Source of the DNA: Hyphomicrobiales bacterium
GTDB taxonomy: Bacteria > Pseudomonadota > Alphaproteobacteria > Rhizobiales > Xanthobacteraceae
NCBI GenBank assembly: GCA_016201085.1
Contig: JACQDO010000125.1
Location: 1 to 5,771 of the forward strand
Length of the DNA stretch: 5,771 bases
Reading direction: 5' to 3'
Shown: one piece after another, positions 1 through 5,771 of the stretch
How the letters are laid out: every line of letters begins with the position of its first letter
How positions within the stretch are numbered: position 1 is the first letter of the stretch
Program-made: the position numbers and the translations under genes
The notes under the pieces: model-generated
What the model was told of the DNA's origin: nothing
The model's database searches: none
Seen by the model: the letters and a program-made list of their open reading frames with translations, nothing else

Positions 1-153
1 GGGCCGTCCGCTACCGTTTACAAAGTTGCTTAAAATCAAATTTGGACCCGGGCGATCTGCTACAAGCGCCGCGGCACCCCGCCTGCGGTTCACCCGTTTG
101 ACCCCTGAACGAGCGACGCCTGCGGAACCGGTGCCCACAAAAACGGAGCAGTC
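1..153. other. Non-coding leader upstream of the TPR gene
   Basis: No credible coding region is visible in this leader, which runs from the window edge to the TPR start codon. It contains an AT-richer patch at about 17-44 that stands out from the GC-rich surroundings and holds a FixK/FNR-like palindrome at 26-39. A weak -10-like hexamer TACAAG lies at 61-66, and a Shine-Dalgarno GGAG at 145-148 lies 5 nt before the ATG. The left side is cut by the window, so a divergent gene beyond it cannot be excluded. Confidence 0.6.
26..39. promoter_or_regulatory. Putative FixK/FNR/NnrR-type binding site
   Basis: The sequence TTGCTTAAAATCAA matches the FNR-family palindrome TTGAT-N4-ATCAA at 9 of 10 defined positions. 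It also fits the rhizobial FixK2-type pattern TTG(A/C)-N6-(T/G)CAA exactly. Its centre is at 32.5. A TACAAG hexamer at 61-66 (4 of 6 to TATAAT) would put a start site near 73-74, which places the box at about -41, the usual class II activator position. That spacing is seen in the sequence; activation of the TPR gene by an oxygen- or NO-responsive regulator is inference. The box is palindromic, so it could also serve a gene to the left of the window. Confidence 0.45.
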
Positions 154-1170
154 ATGATCAGAGTTTTGTTGGCGGCCGTGTGCATGGTCGTCTTAGCCGC
201 ATCGTCCCTGCAGGCCGGCGGCCTCGACCATCTCAAAGCGGCGAAAACCGCGGCGGAAGCCGGCAATGCCGACGAAGCCATCCACCTGTTCACCCAGGCA
301 ATCTCGGCCGGCGATCTTTCGGCCGCCGATAAGCTTGTCGCCCGCAAGGGACGCGGCAGCATCTATACGGGCAAGAGCATGATCGCCGACGCGTTCCAGA
401 AACGCGACGACGCGCGCCGGCTGCGCGATAACGCCATCGAGGATTTGACCGCCGCGATCCGCAGCAAGACCGATGACGACGAACTGTATATGGCGCGGGC
501 GCAGGCCCTGCATATGAACGGTCAATACGATAAGGCCGTCGCCGATCTCGACGCGGCGCTCAAGCTGAAAGATTCGCTGAGTACCCTGATGCAGCGGGCC
601 GCCAGCAATCGCGCCAAGGGGGATTACGACCGCGCCGTCGCCGACTTCACGGCCGCCGCCACCAGAGATCCCAAATCCGCCGATCTCGACGGCTGGGAGG
701 CCTATAACGAGCGCGGCTACACGCTATTCCTCGCCGCGCGTTACGCCGAGGCCGCCGCCGACTTCGATAAGGTGCTGTCGCTCGGTGTGTCCTCACATAG
801 CGGCGACGTGCTGTGGCTGCCCTACCAGACCGCCTGGCTGCATATCGCCCGCGCCCGGGCCGGCCAGAACGATGCCGAGGAACTCGCCCGTTATGCCGGC
901 AAGATCGACCTCAAGCAATGGCCGGGCACGCTGGTGGCATTCTTTCTCGGCCAGATAAAAGCCGACCAGTTGTCGTCGCCCTCGAGCCACGGCGCGTCGA
1001 TGGGCCGCGCCCGCGAATGCAATCTGTCGTTCTTCACCGGCGAACATGCGCTGGTCAAAGGCGACAAAGCGGAGGCGGCGCGGCTGTTCGTGCGCGTGCG
1101 CGAAGTATGCAGCATCCATACCGTGCATTTCCTTGCCGCCGGCGTCGAGTTGAAGCGCCTGGGCAAGTAA
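154..1170 (+). CDS. Secreted TPR-repeat protein, function unknown
   Basis: This encodes a 338-residue protein. Residues 1-21 form a typical Sec signal peptide: a basic MIR start, a hydrophobic stretch, and a cleavage-like LQA-GG at 21/22. There is no lipobox cysteine at the cleavage site, so a soluble periplasmic protein is expected. The rest is mainly helical with tetratricopeptide-like repeats at about 29-52, 95-104, 110-140, 145-172 and 181-210. Typical signatures include GQYDKAVADLDAAL, GDYDRAVADFTAA and ARYAEAAADFDKVL. The C-terminal part (about 220-338) has the ECNLSFFTGE...GDKAEAARLF...ELKRL pattern seen at the end of many proteobacterial TPR proteins, with Cys289 and Cys319 able to form a disulfide. 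TPRs mediate protein-protein contacts, but no partner is evident. The start is supported by GGAG at 145-148. The gene converges on the nar-nnrS unit and is not part of it. A FixK/FNR-like box lies about 115 nt upstream. Confidence 0.85.
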   Translation: MIRVLLAAVCMVVLAASSLQAGGLDHLKAAKTAAEAGNADEAIHLFTQAISAGDLSAADKLVARKGRGSIYTGKSMIADAFQKRDDARRLRDNAIEDLTAAIRSKTDDDELYMARAQALHMNGQYDKAVADLDAALKLKDSLSTLMQRAASNRAKGDYDRAVADFTAAATRDPKSADLDGWEAYNERGYTLFLAARYAEAAADFDKVLSLGVSSHSGDVLWLPYQTAWLHIARARAGQNDAEELARYAGKIDLKQWPGTLVAFFLGQIKADQLSSPSSHGASMGRARECNLSFFTGEHALVKGDKAEAARLFVRVREVCSIHTVHFLAAGVELKRLGK

Positions 1171-1182
1171 TTTCCGCAACCC

Positions 1183-1216
1183 AATAGTAAAGAGCCCCGG
1201 CGCAAGGCCGGGGCTC
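1183..1216 (-). terminator. Hairpin terminator between convergent genes
   Basis: A perfect 10-bp stem, GAGCCCCGGC (1192-1201) with GCCGGGGCTC (1207-1216), closes a 5-nt GCAAG loop in the 64-nt gap between the TPR stop and the nnrS stop. Read on the minus strand it is followed by TTTACTATT (1191-1183), a modest U-rich tail, so it best fits an intrinsic terminator for the nar-nnrS unit. On the plus strand the downstream bases are CGTCGACC, with no U-tract, so termination of the TPR transcript there would be weaker or need help. Confidence 0.6.
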
Positions 1217-1234
1217 CGTCGACCGATCGTCAGA

Positions 1235-2422
1235 TTAGGGGGAAGTTCCCGGCTTCGGCCGCACCAGCAACGGCCCAAACACCACGGCAAAGCCCAAAAA
1301 CGCCGCGGCCCAGGCGAAGGCCGCGATGTGCAACGTCCACTCGCTCCAGCCCGGTAGCAGCGACGAGTCAATGCGCGCCAGCGCGGCGATGACGACGGCA
1401 GCATAGATCGCCTGCGTCGCCGGCGAGGCGATGAGCGCATTGCCGGTATGGCCGAGGCTCGCGCGCGTCATCACCGCCAGCGTCAGCGTACCGGCCGCCC
1501 CCGCCATCCAGGCATGGACCGCGGCGCTGGCGACGATCATGTCGAGCGCGGCTAATCCGGCGAGTAGAAAGCCCAGCGGCACGAAGGCGTAACCGACGTG
1601 CAGGATCAGCACCAGACGGTCGCGGCCGGTACGATCGCCGGCCCAGCGCACCAGCCGCACGGCATTCAGCACCGCGGCGAGCAGCAGCAGCACCGCGCTC
1701 AACCGTCCGTTCGGCTGCGCGGCCCACACCGCCAGCGCCACGGCGCTGAGGGCAATGGTCGCGCCGTCAAAGCGCCCAAACGGCGCCGGCAGCCGCCCCG
1801 GATTTTCCCGCGCCAGCCAGTTGCGCGTGAAGCTCGGAATGATGCGGCCGCCGATCAAGGCGAGCAGCAAGATGATGGCCGCAATGCCGATGCGGGCACC
1901 GTATTCGGCATGGCCGCGCAGATGCGCCTCGACATGGAAGGCGATATTGCCGGCCAACAGCAACGTCACCAAGCCGATGACGCGGAGATTTCGCCAATTC
2001 TTACCGACGACGATCTCGCGTGTCGCTGCGGCGATGAGCAAAACGAGGAATCCGGCGTCGATAAACGCCGCCGCCAGCCAGCCGATCTGCGCGGACAGGG
2101 TGACGCCGACGCGGCCTGCCAGCCACACCGCGAACAGCACCAGTAGCGGCGTGCCCTGGATTGGCAGCCGTCCGGTCCAGTTCGGTATGGCGGTGAGCAG
2201 GAAGCCGGCCACGATTGCCGGCAGGAAACCGTAGAGCATTTCATGCACATGCCAGTCGACCGGCGCAAAGGCGCTGGCGACTTCCAGCTCGCCGTAGAAC
2301 ATTGGCAGCCAGACGAGGACGGTGAGCCCGGCGTAGATGGCGCCGAACAGGAAAAACGGCCGGAAGCCGTAGGTCAGCAGTGCCGGCCCTGAATAGGCGC
2401 GCAGACGGTGGATCTGGCTCAT
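1235..2422 (-). CDS. nnrS: NnrS family haem/copper membrane protein
   Basis: This encodes a 395-residue, very hydrophobic multi-pass inner-membrane protein of normal family length, with about 12 membrane segments expected. NnrS hallmarks are present in order: YGFRPFFL (18-25), WHVHEM (57-62), PNWTGRLP (80-87), GRIIPSFTRNWL (192-203), a YAFVPLGF segment, and MTRASLGHTG (318-327). The conserved histidines in these motifs are candidate metal or haem ligands. Family knowledge: NnrS proteins are linked to denitrification, were described as haem- and copper-containing, and protect against nitric oxide stress; the biochemistry remains unsettled. The ATG at 2422 was chosen over an upstream in-frame ATG at 2515 because the family N-terminus begins here and the extension lies in the preceding gene. 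It begins 2 nt after the preceding stop with no clear Shine-Dalgarno, so translational coupling is likely. It is the last gene of the operon, followed by the hairpin. Confidence 0.93.
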   Translation of the reverse strand: MSQIHRLRAYSGPALLTYGFRPFFLFGAIYAGLTVLVWLPMFYGELEVASAFAPVDWHVHEMLYGFLPAIVAGFLLTAIPNWTGRLPIQGTPLLVLFAVWLAGRVGVTLSAQIGWLAAAFIDAGFLVLLIAAATREIVVGKNWRNLRVIGLVTLLLAGNIAFHVEAHLRGHAEYGARIGIAAIILLLALIGGRIIPSFTRNWLARENPGRLPAPFGRFDGATIALSAVALAVWAAQPNGRLSAVLLLLAAVLNAVRLVRWAGDRTGRDRLVLILHVGYAFVPLGFLLAGLAALDMIVASAAVHAWMAGAAGTLTLAVMTRASLGHTGNALIASPATQAIYAAVVIAALARIDSSLLPGWSEWTLHIAAFAWAAAFLGFAVVFGPLLVRPKPGTSP

Positions 2423-2424
2423 GA

Positions 2425-2697
2425 CTAGTTGCGCAGCGCGTGTGCGAAGGCGCGCTTCAGGCAGGTGGCACCGGGATCCGGCGAGCGGTTCAGCGCGCCC
2501 ATCAAGGTGATCCATTCCTCGTCGGAGGCTTCGTTGGCATAGCGCTGCACGGTCCCAGCGACATAGGCGCCCAGATCGGCCCCATCGGCGGCGGCGCGTT
2601 CGCGCACCGCCGTCAGTAGCGCCAGATCGCCGGCGCCGAGGATGGTCTCGAGCGCCGTCGTCTCATCGGTCAGGTTGGCCAACAGATCGCCGAGCAT
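2425..2697 (-). CDS. Small acidic protein of unknown function in the nar operon
   Basis: This encodes a 90-residue soluble, largely helical protein with no signal peptide or membrane segment. I do not recognise a named family. Visible features are an N-terminal MLGDLLANL followed by an acidic helix, an Ala-rich middle (RERAAADGADLGAYVAG), a SDEEWITLMGAL segment (58-69), and a C-terminal PGATCLKRAF with its single cysteine. The reality of the gene is well supported. It has a strong AAGGAG Shine-Dalgarno 5 nt before the ATG, it follows the ppiC stop after only 9 nt, and nnrS starts 2 nt after its stop. Co-transcription with ppiC and nnrS suggests a role in nitrate reductase maturation or nitrogen-oxide handling, but that is guilt by association. 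Only a small regulatory or assembly-factor type role is compatible with its size; nothing catalytic is visible. Confidence 0.82.
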   Translation of the reverse strand: MLGDLLANLTDETTALETILGAGDLALLTAVRERAAADGADLGAYVAGTVQRYANEASDEEWITLMGALNRSPDPGATCLKRAFAHALRN

Positions 2698-2702
2698 TTT
2701 AT

Positions 2703-2708
2703 CTCCTT
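2703..2708 (-). promoter_or_regulatory. Ribosome binding site of the 90-residue gene
   Basis: AAGGAG on the minus strand lies 5 nt before the ATG at 2697 and overlaps the TAA stop of ppiC (2709-2707). It fixes the start of the small gene and implies that ribosomes ending ppiC can reinitiate there. Confidence 0.8.
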
Positions 2709-3543
2709 AATGGACCCGCATTTCGCTAGCGCCGGCGAGCTCGATGCCCTCGATGCGCGCCGCCGAGACCAGGCGCGCGATGTATTGCGCGTTGGCGCGC
2801 CGGCGCACGCTCTCGCGCAGATAGCCGGCGACACGCTCGGCGACCAGCTCATAGGGCAGCGTCTGCCCGTCGATCTTGCGCTCGAGCCGGATGATGTGGA
2901 AGCCGTAGCGGGTCGCTACCGGTTCGGCGCCGAGTTCGCCGGCTGCGAGCTTGGTCAGCGCCTGCTCGAACTCAGGCGTGGTCTGCCCGGTCGTGATCTG
3001 ACCGAGATTGCCGCCTTGGCTCCCCGACGGGCAGCGCGAGTAGGCTTTCGCCATTGCCTCGAAGCTGTCGGGATTGTCCCGCAGCGTGGCCAGCACCGCA
3101 GCCGCATCGGCGCGCGCCTGCGCATAGGCTTCCTTGTCCAACGGCAACGCGGCAAACAGGATATGCGAGGCCTGGTAGATGTCGAGCGAGCGGAAACGCG
3201 CCCGGTTCTGCTCGTAATAGCGCCGGCAGCTCTCGTCGTCCGGCTCCGGCACGACGACTTCGCGCTCGATCAATTGGCGGATGGTGGCTTCCTCGTCGGT
3301 CTCGCGACGCCCTTCGGCGTCGCTGATCGGCTGCGGCGCCACAGCCAGGCGGCGCGCCTCCTGCAGCAGCAGTTCGCGGATAACCAGCGCGCGGGCGGCC
3401 TGCTGCCAGGCCGCAATAGGCTTGGCGGCGGCGTGGTGCTGCATTTCGCGCACGATTGTCTCGCGCACGATCGCCACGCCATTGACGCTGACGGCCACCG
3501 GCTTGCCGCCCGGCAACTGCGTATGAACCGCGCAACCGCTCAT
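2707..3543 (-). CDS. Parvulin-type peptidyl-prolyl cis-trans isomerase (PpiC/NifM-like)
   Basis: This encodes a 278-residue protein. Residues about 15-100 form a SurA/NifM-like helical N-terminal region (VNGVAI...[16 protein letters not shown]). Residues about 122-223 form a parvulin rotamase domain that starts at QASHILF and ends at [10 protein letters not shown]. His127, Cys171 (in [13 protein letters not shown]) and His216 match the His-Cys-His active-site set known from Pin1/parvulins, so the domain should be active. No signal peptide is visible, so it probably acts in the cytoplasm. Parvulins catalyse cis-trans isomerisation of peptide bonds before proline. NifM-like members sit next to nar genes in other denitrifiers (for example after narI in Pseudomonas) and are thought to help fold the reductase. 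The ATG at 3543 overlaps the stop of the narI C-terminal frame (ATGA) and has GGAG at 3552-3555, 8 nt upstream. The same frame stays open to 3795, but that extension is out of frame with narI and looks like noise. Confidence 0.92.
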   Translation of the reverse strand: MSGCAVHTQLPGGKPVAVSVNGVAIVRETIVREMQHHAAAKPIAAWQQAARALVIRELLLQEARRLAVAPQPISDAEGRRETDEEATIRQLIEREVVVPEPDDESCRRYYEQNRARFRSLDIYQASHILFAALPLDKEAYAQARADAAAVLATLRDNPDSFEAMAKAYSRCPSGSQGGNLGQITTGQTTPEFEQALTKLAAGELGAEPVATRYGFHIIRLERKIDGQTLPYELVAERVAGYLRESVRRRANAQYIARLVSAARIEGIELAGASEMRVH

Positions 3544-4078
3544 CGCGACAACTCCGCCGCCGCGCCGCTCCGCCGCGTGCGCACCACTTGATAGCCGCGC
3601 CGGCCGACATACCAGATCGGCGCGCTCCAGACGTGCACCAGCCGGGTGAACGGGAACACCAGGAAGATCGTCATCCCGAGGAACAGATGCAGCATGAACA
3701 GCGGGTGCACGTCGTTGATGAGCGAGGAGACGCCCGGTTGCAGCAACAAGACAGCGTGAGGCCGACAAAGCACATGATGCCGGATATGCCGCCAATGCCG
3801 ATCGCCATCCATTGCTTGGCGGTGTGCGTGATGCCGAGCCCTTCGAATATCCAGATCTGTGTGAGCAATCCGCCGAAATGACCGAAGAAGATGACGAGAA
3901 TGCCGACGTGGAACAGGTTCGAGCCCCAGGTCAATTGCCGGCGGCGCAGCAACTGGCTTGACCCGCTGCGCCAGGTATATTGCTCGCGGTCGAACCGCAG
4001 CAGGCTGCCGAGCAGAAATATGGTCAGGCAGAAATAGGGATACCAGCCAAACACGATATAGATGAACGATTCGCGCAT
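3540..4078 (-). pseudogene. narI: Nitrate reductase gamma subunit NarI, internally deleted and frameshifted
   Basis: NarI is the cytochrome b membrane subunit that oxidises quinol and passes electrons to NarH. The N-terminal part (4078 to about 3752, 109 residues) carries WYPYF, QYTWR, the haem-ligand helix with His57 and His67 ([16 protein letters not shown]. coli His56/His66), and Lys88 near the quinol site. The C-terminal part is in another frame (about 3752 to 3540). It carries LHLFLGMT and [10 protein letters not shown] with the other two haem histidines 18 residues apart (E. coli His187/His205), and it ends in VRTRR. Compared with E. coli NarI, about 58 residues (near 108-165), including transmembrane helix 4, are missing at the junction, and the frame changes. 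As written, translation from the start ends at TGA 3673-3671 after 135 residues. The start has AAGGA 7 nt upstream. Either a true lesion or an assembly error. Confidence 0.88.
3738..3754 (-). other. narI deletion/frameshift junction
   Basis: On the minus strand, codons for GLTL (ending with CTG at 3754-3752) are in the N-terminal narI frame. Just after them, codons for LLLQPG resume in the other frame. Homologous NarI proteins have a loop, a full transmembrane helix and a periplasmic segment between these points. The exact breakpoint cannot be fixed from this sequence alone. I see no mobile element or long repeat at the junction. Confidence 0.75.
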
Positions 4079-4085
4079 GACTTTG

Positions 4086-4090
4086 TCCTT
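4086..4090 (-). promoter_or_regulatory. Ribosome binding site of narI
   Basis: AAGGA on the minus strand lies 7 nt before the ATG at 4078 and overlaps the narJ TAA stop (4091-4089). It supports this start over an upstream in-frame ATG at 4165 that lies inside narJ. Confidence 0.75.
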
Positions 4091-4817
4091 ATTGGCGCGG
4101 CGGGACGGCGCGGGTTGATTTTGCGGGTGGCATATCCGGCGCCGGGCGTAGACCGCCACGGACACGGGCGATTAGCCCGTCCTTGCAGCCATCGCCGGAA
4201 CCGGGGCCGAAATTAACCGGCTCGTCCTCCCAGGCGGCATCGAGCGCCGCGAGGTCGGTGGCGTCCGGATCGGGCAGTTGGAGCAGCGCCGAGACTTCCT
4301 CATCCTTCGGCTTGGCCGTGGCCAGCGCGACCAGAACGCGGAACACCGCTTCGTAGGCGGATTTGCGCTTGCGCAGACGCTCCGCCATGGCGGCGAAGAT
4401 GTGCGCGGGCTGGCCCAAAGTCTCGCACGCTTCCGCCGCCGGCAGCACCGAGAGATATTCAAGGAACAGCGGCAGGAAGTCCGGCAGTTCGGACGAGCTC
4501 ATGAACAAATTGTGCTGCTCGTATTGCATCTTCAGGTCGATCATGGCCTGGCAGCGGTCGCGGCTCTCGCCGTGCACATGCTCGAACAGATGCAACGACA
4601 GCGAGCGCGTGCGGTCGAACAGCAGCACATAGCGTTCCTGCAGATCGTAGAGATCGCCGGTGGCGAGCTCGCTCAGCAACTTGTGCAACTGGCTGCGCTG
4701 GCCGAACGGGATCGCCGTCTCCTTCTCCAGCACCTCGCTGATTTCACCGCACGCTTGCTGCAGCTCCAGCGTCGGGTAGGTCAGCAAGGCCGATAACGCC
4801 TTCAAGCTTCGCAGCAT
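4089..4817 (-). CDS. narJ: Nitrate reductase maturation chaperone NarJ (delta subunit)
   Basis: This encodes a 242-residue cytoplasmic, all-helical TorD/NarJ-family chaperone. Family knowledge: NarJ binds the NarG N-terminus, holds apo-NarGH until the molybdenum cofactor and iron-sulfur clusters are in place, and is not part of the final enzyme. Seen here: ALLTYP near the N-terminus (10-15), the family signature ERYVLLFDRTRSLSLHLFEH (61-80) continuing into VHGESRDR (81-88), LPDFLPLFLEYLS (111-123), and the C-terminal AWEDEPVNFG (195-204). The last 30 residues are Pro/Arg-rich and variable, as is common in this family. The start at 4817 is supported by GGAGG 7 nt upstream and by the TGATG overlap with the narH stop. 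Tight coupling to narH fits a need to make chaperone and client together. The gene looks intact. Confidence 0.97.
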   Translation of the reverse strand: MLRSLKALSALLTYPTLELQQACGEISEVLEKETAIPFGQRSQLHKLLSELATGDLYDLQERYVLLFDRTRSLSLHLFEHVHGESRDRCQAMIDLKMQYEQHNLFMSSSELPDFLPLFLEYLSVLPAAEACETLGQPAHIFAAMAERLRKRKSAYEAVFRVLVALATAKPKDEEVSALLQLPDPDATDLAALDAAWEDEPVNFGPGSGDGCKDGLIARVRGGLRPAPDMPPAKSTRAVPPRQ

Positions 4818-5771
4818 CACACGACCTCCATCGGGGTCTTGGCGCGCTTGGGCGAACCGAACAGATTGGTTTCGGTGGTGCCGCCGGAGCAACCGTTGCC
4901 GAACGAGAAGCCGCACGAGCCGCGCAGGTCGTAGGCATCTTCGTTGATCTCGCGATGCGCTGTCGGGATGACGAAGCGATCCTCGTAATTGGCGATCGCC
5001 ATGGTCTGATACATGTCCTCAATGGCGAGCGCGCTGAGGCCCGCGCGCTTGGCAATCGCTTCGTCGATCACGCCGTCGATGGTTTTGGCGCGCATATAGG
5101 CGCGCATCGCCAGCATGCGTTCGAGCCCCTGCGCCACCGGCTCTTCCTTGCCGGCGGTAAGCATATTCGCCAAGTATTTCAATGGGATACGGAGCGAGCG
5201 CACGTCCGGCATCTCGCCGTCGTGCCCCATCTTGCCGGCGGCGGAAGCCGACTGGATCGGCGACAGCGGCGGCACGTACCAGACCATCGGCAGCGTGCGA
5301 TATTCCGGATGCAGCGGGAACGCCACCTTCCACTCCATGGCCATCTTGTAGACCGGCGAGCGGCGCGCGGACTCCAGCCAACTATCCGAGATGCCGTCGG
5401 CGCGCGCTTGCGCGATCACCTTGGGGTCGTGCGGGTTGAGGAACATATCGAGCTGGGCCTGATAGAGATCCTGCTCGTCCTTGGTGCTCGCCGCCTGTTC
5501 GATGCGGTCGGCATCGTAGAGCACGACGCCGAGATAGCGGATGCGGCCGACACAGGTTTCCGAGCATACCGTCGGCTGGCCCGCCTCGATGCGCGGGTAG
5601 CAGAAGATGCACTTCTCGGATTTGCCGCTCGACCAGTTGTAATAGCTCTTCTTGTACGGGCAGCCCGACACGCACATGCGCCAGCCGCGGCACTTGTCCT
5701 GGTCGATCAGCACGATGCCGTCTTCCTCGCGCTTGTAGATCGCGCCGGAGGGACAGGACGCCACGCAAGCC
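4817..5771 (-). CDS. narH: Respiratory nitrate reductase beta subunit NarH (5' end outside window)
   Basis: The C-terminal 317 residues of the iron-sulfur subunit are present. They match E. coli NarH with a constant offset of 190, so about 190 residues lie beyond the window. NarH relays electrons from NarI haems to the NarG molybdenum site through one [3Fe-4S] and three [4Fe-4S] clusters at the cytoplasmic face. Visible ligands are Cys2, Cys6, Cys27, Cys33, Cys37, Cys54, Cys57, Cys69 and Cys73, equivalent to E. coli 192, 196, 217, 223, 227, 244, 247, 259 and 263. Trp30 in CRGWRMC marks the [3Fe-4S] site (E. coli Trp220). Further highly conserved blocks are GKSEKCIFCYPRIEAGQP, YRTLPMVWYVPPLSPIQS, ANYEDRFV and the C-terminal CGFSFGNGC...NLF. 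All ligands in this part are intact. The TGA stop shares one base with the narJ ATG. The first complete codon is at 5770. Confidence 0.98.
   Translation of the reverse strand, partial: ACVASCPSGAIYKREEDGIVLIDQDKCRGWRMCVSGCPYKKSYYNWSSGKSEKCIFCYPRIEAGQPTVCSETCVGRIRYLGVVLYDADRIEQAASTKDEQDLYQAQLDMFLNPHDPKVIAQARADGISDSWLESARRSPVYKMAMEWKVAFPLHPEYRTLPMVWYVPPLSPIQSASAAGKMGHDGEMPDVRSLRIPLKYLANMLTAGKEEPVAQGLERMLAMRAYMRAKTIDGVIDEAIAKRAGLSALAIEDMYQTMAIANYEDRFVIPTAHREINEDAYDLRGSCGFSFGNGCSGGTTETNLFGSPKRAKTPMEVV
4825..4829 (-). promoter_or_regulatory. Ribosome binding site of narJ
   Basis: GGAGG on the minus strand, inside the last narH codons, lies 7 nt before the narJ ATG at 4817. It decides the narJ start and rules out the longer in-frame reading from 4916. 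Confidence 0.8.

Noticed and set aside
98..103. TTGACC as a -35 promoter element for the TPR gene
   Set aside because: No acceptable -10 hexamer occurs 16-18 nt downstream, where the sequence is GC-rich (around TGCGGA).
793..1440. Minus-strand open frame across the TPR gene and the nnrS end
   Set aside because: It crosses the terminator hairpin, begins and ends inside two real genes, and is arginine-rich without family features.
1598..2234. Plus-strand open frames antisense to nnrS
   Set aside because: Their Gln/Arg/Asp-rich or Ala/Arg/Pro-rich composition is typical of shadow frames. NnrS motifs on the other strand are unmistakable.
2710..3591. Long plus-strand open frame (293 codons) antisense to ppiC
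   Set aside because: It mirrors a well-supported gene in GC-rich DNA, has low-complexity composition, no recognisable motifs, and no ribosome binding site context.
3738..3760. Programmed ribosomal frameshifting in narI
   Set aside because: No slippery heptamer is visible, and a shift alone would not restore the missing helix and loops. A deletion explains the data better.
3544..3795. Upstream extension of the ppiC frame to an ATG at 3795, giving a 362-residue protein
   Set aside because: The extra 84 residues lie over narI in a third frame and resemble no parvulin N-terminus. The ATG at 3543 has a Shine-Dalgarno and the typical ATGA overlap.
5762..5764. GTG at 5764 as a start codon for narH
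   Set aside because: It encodes an internal valine (equivalent to E. coli NarH residue 193) between two cluster cysteines. The gene simply runs off the window.
1..5771. Search for tRNA genes, CRISPR arrays, insertion sequences or attachment sites
   Set aside because: No repeated spacer pattern, transposase-like frame, terminal inverted repeats or cloverleaf-like segment was seen by eye. The dense gene packing leaves little room for them.

Overview
The window looks like chromosomal DNA from a GC-rich alphaproteobacterium, probably of the Hyphomicrobiales/Bradyrhizobium side. That placement rests on overall composition, the style of the Nar proteins, and a FixK/FNR-type box at the left edge. 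It is an inference, not a demonstrated taxonomy. Most of the window (about 1235-5771) is the 3' part of a minus-strand respiratory nitrate reductase operon. Reading in the direction of transcription, from right to left, it holds narH (5' end outside the window), narJ, narI, a parvulin-type peptidyl-prolyl isomerase gene (ppiC/nifM-like), a small gene of unknown function, and nnrS.

The minus-strand genes are packed as a single transcription unit. narH and narJ share one base (TGATG). narI starts 10 nt after narJ. The narI C-terminal frame and ppiC overlap in ATGA. The small gene's Shine-Dalgarno sequence lies across the ppiC stop, and nnrS begins 2 nt after the small gene ends. The unit ends at a hairpin at about 1183-1216. 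To the left of it, on the plus strand and convergent, is one gene for a secreted TPR-repeat protein (154-1170), preceded by a 153-nt leader with a FixK/FNR-like palindrome at 26-39.

Functionally, NarH carries electrons through its iron-sulfur clusters to the catalytic NarG subunit (outside the window). NarI is the dihaem cytochrome b quinol-oxidising anchor. NarJ is the maturation chaperone. The isomerase is a plausible folding helper, and NnrS is a membrane protein tied to denitrification and nitric oxide stress. The cluster therefore serves anaerobic nitrate respiration and its toxic by-products.

The most notable observation is that narI is broken as written. The N-terminal half (two haem ligands) and the C-terminal part (the other two) are both clearly present but in different reading frames. 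Roughly 58 residues between them, including the fourth transmembrane helix, are missing. This is either a real inactivating deletion or an assembly error. I did not find a previously undescribed system. The best candidates for new biology are the unknown 90-residue protein between ppiC and nnrS and the possible anaerobic control of the TPR gene. There are no tRNA or rRNA genes, CRISPR arrays or insertion sequences that I can see.
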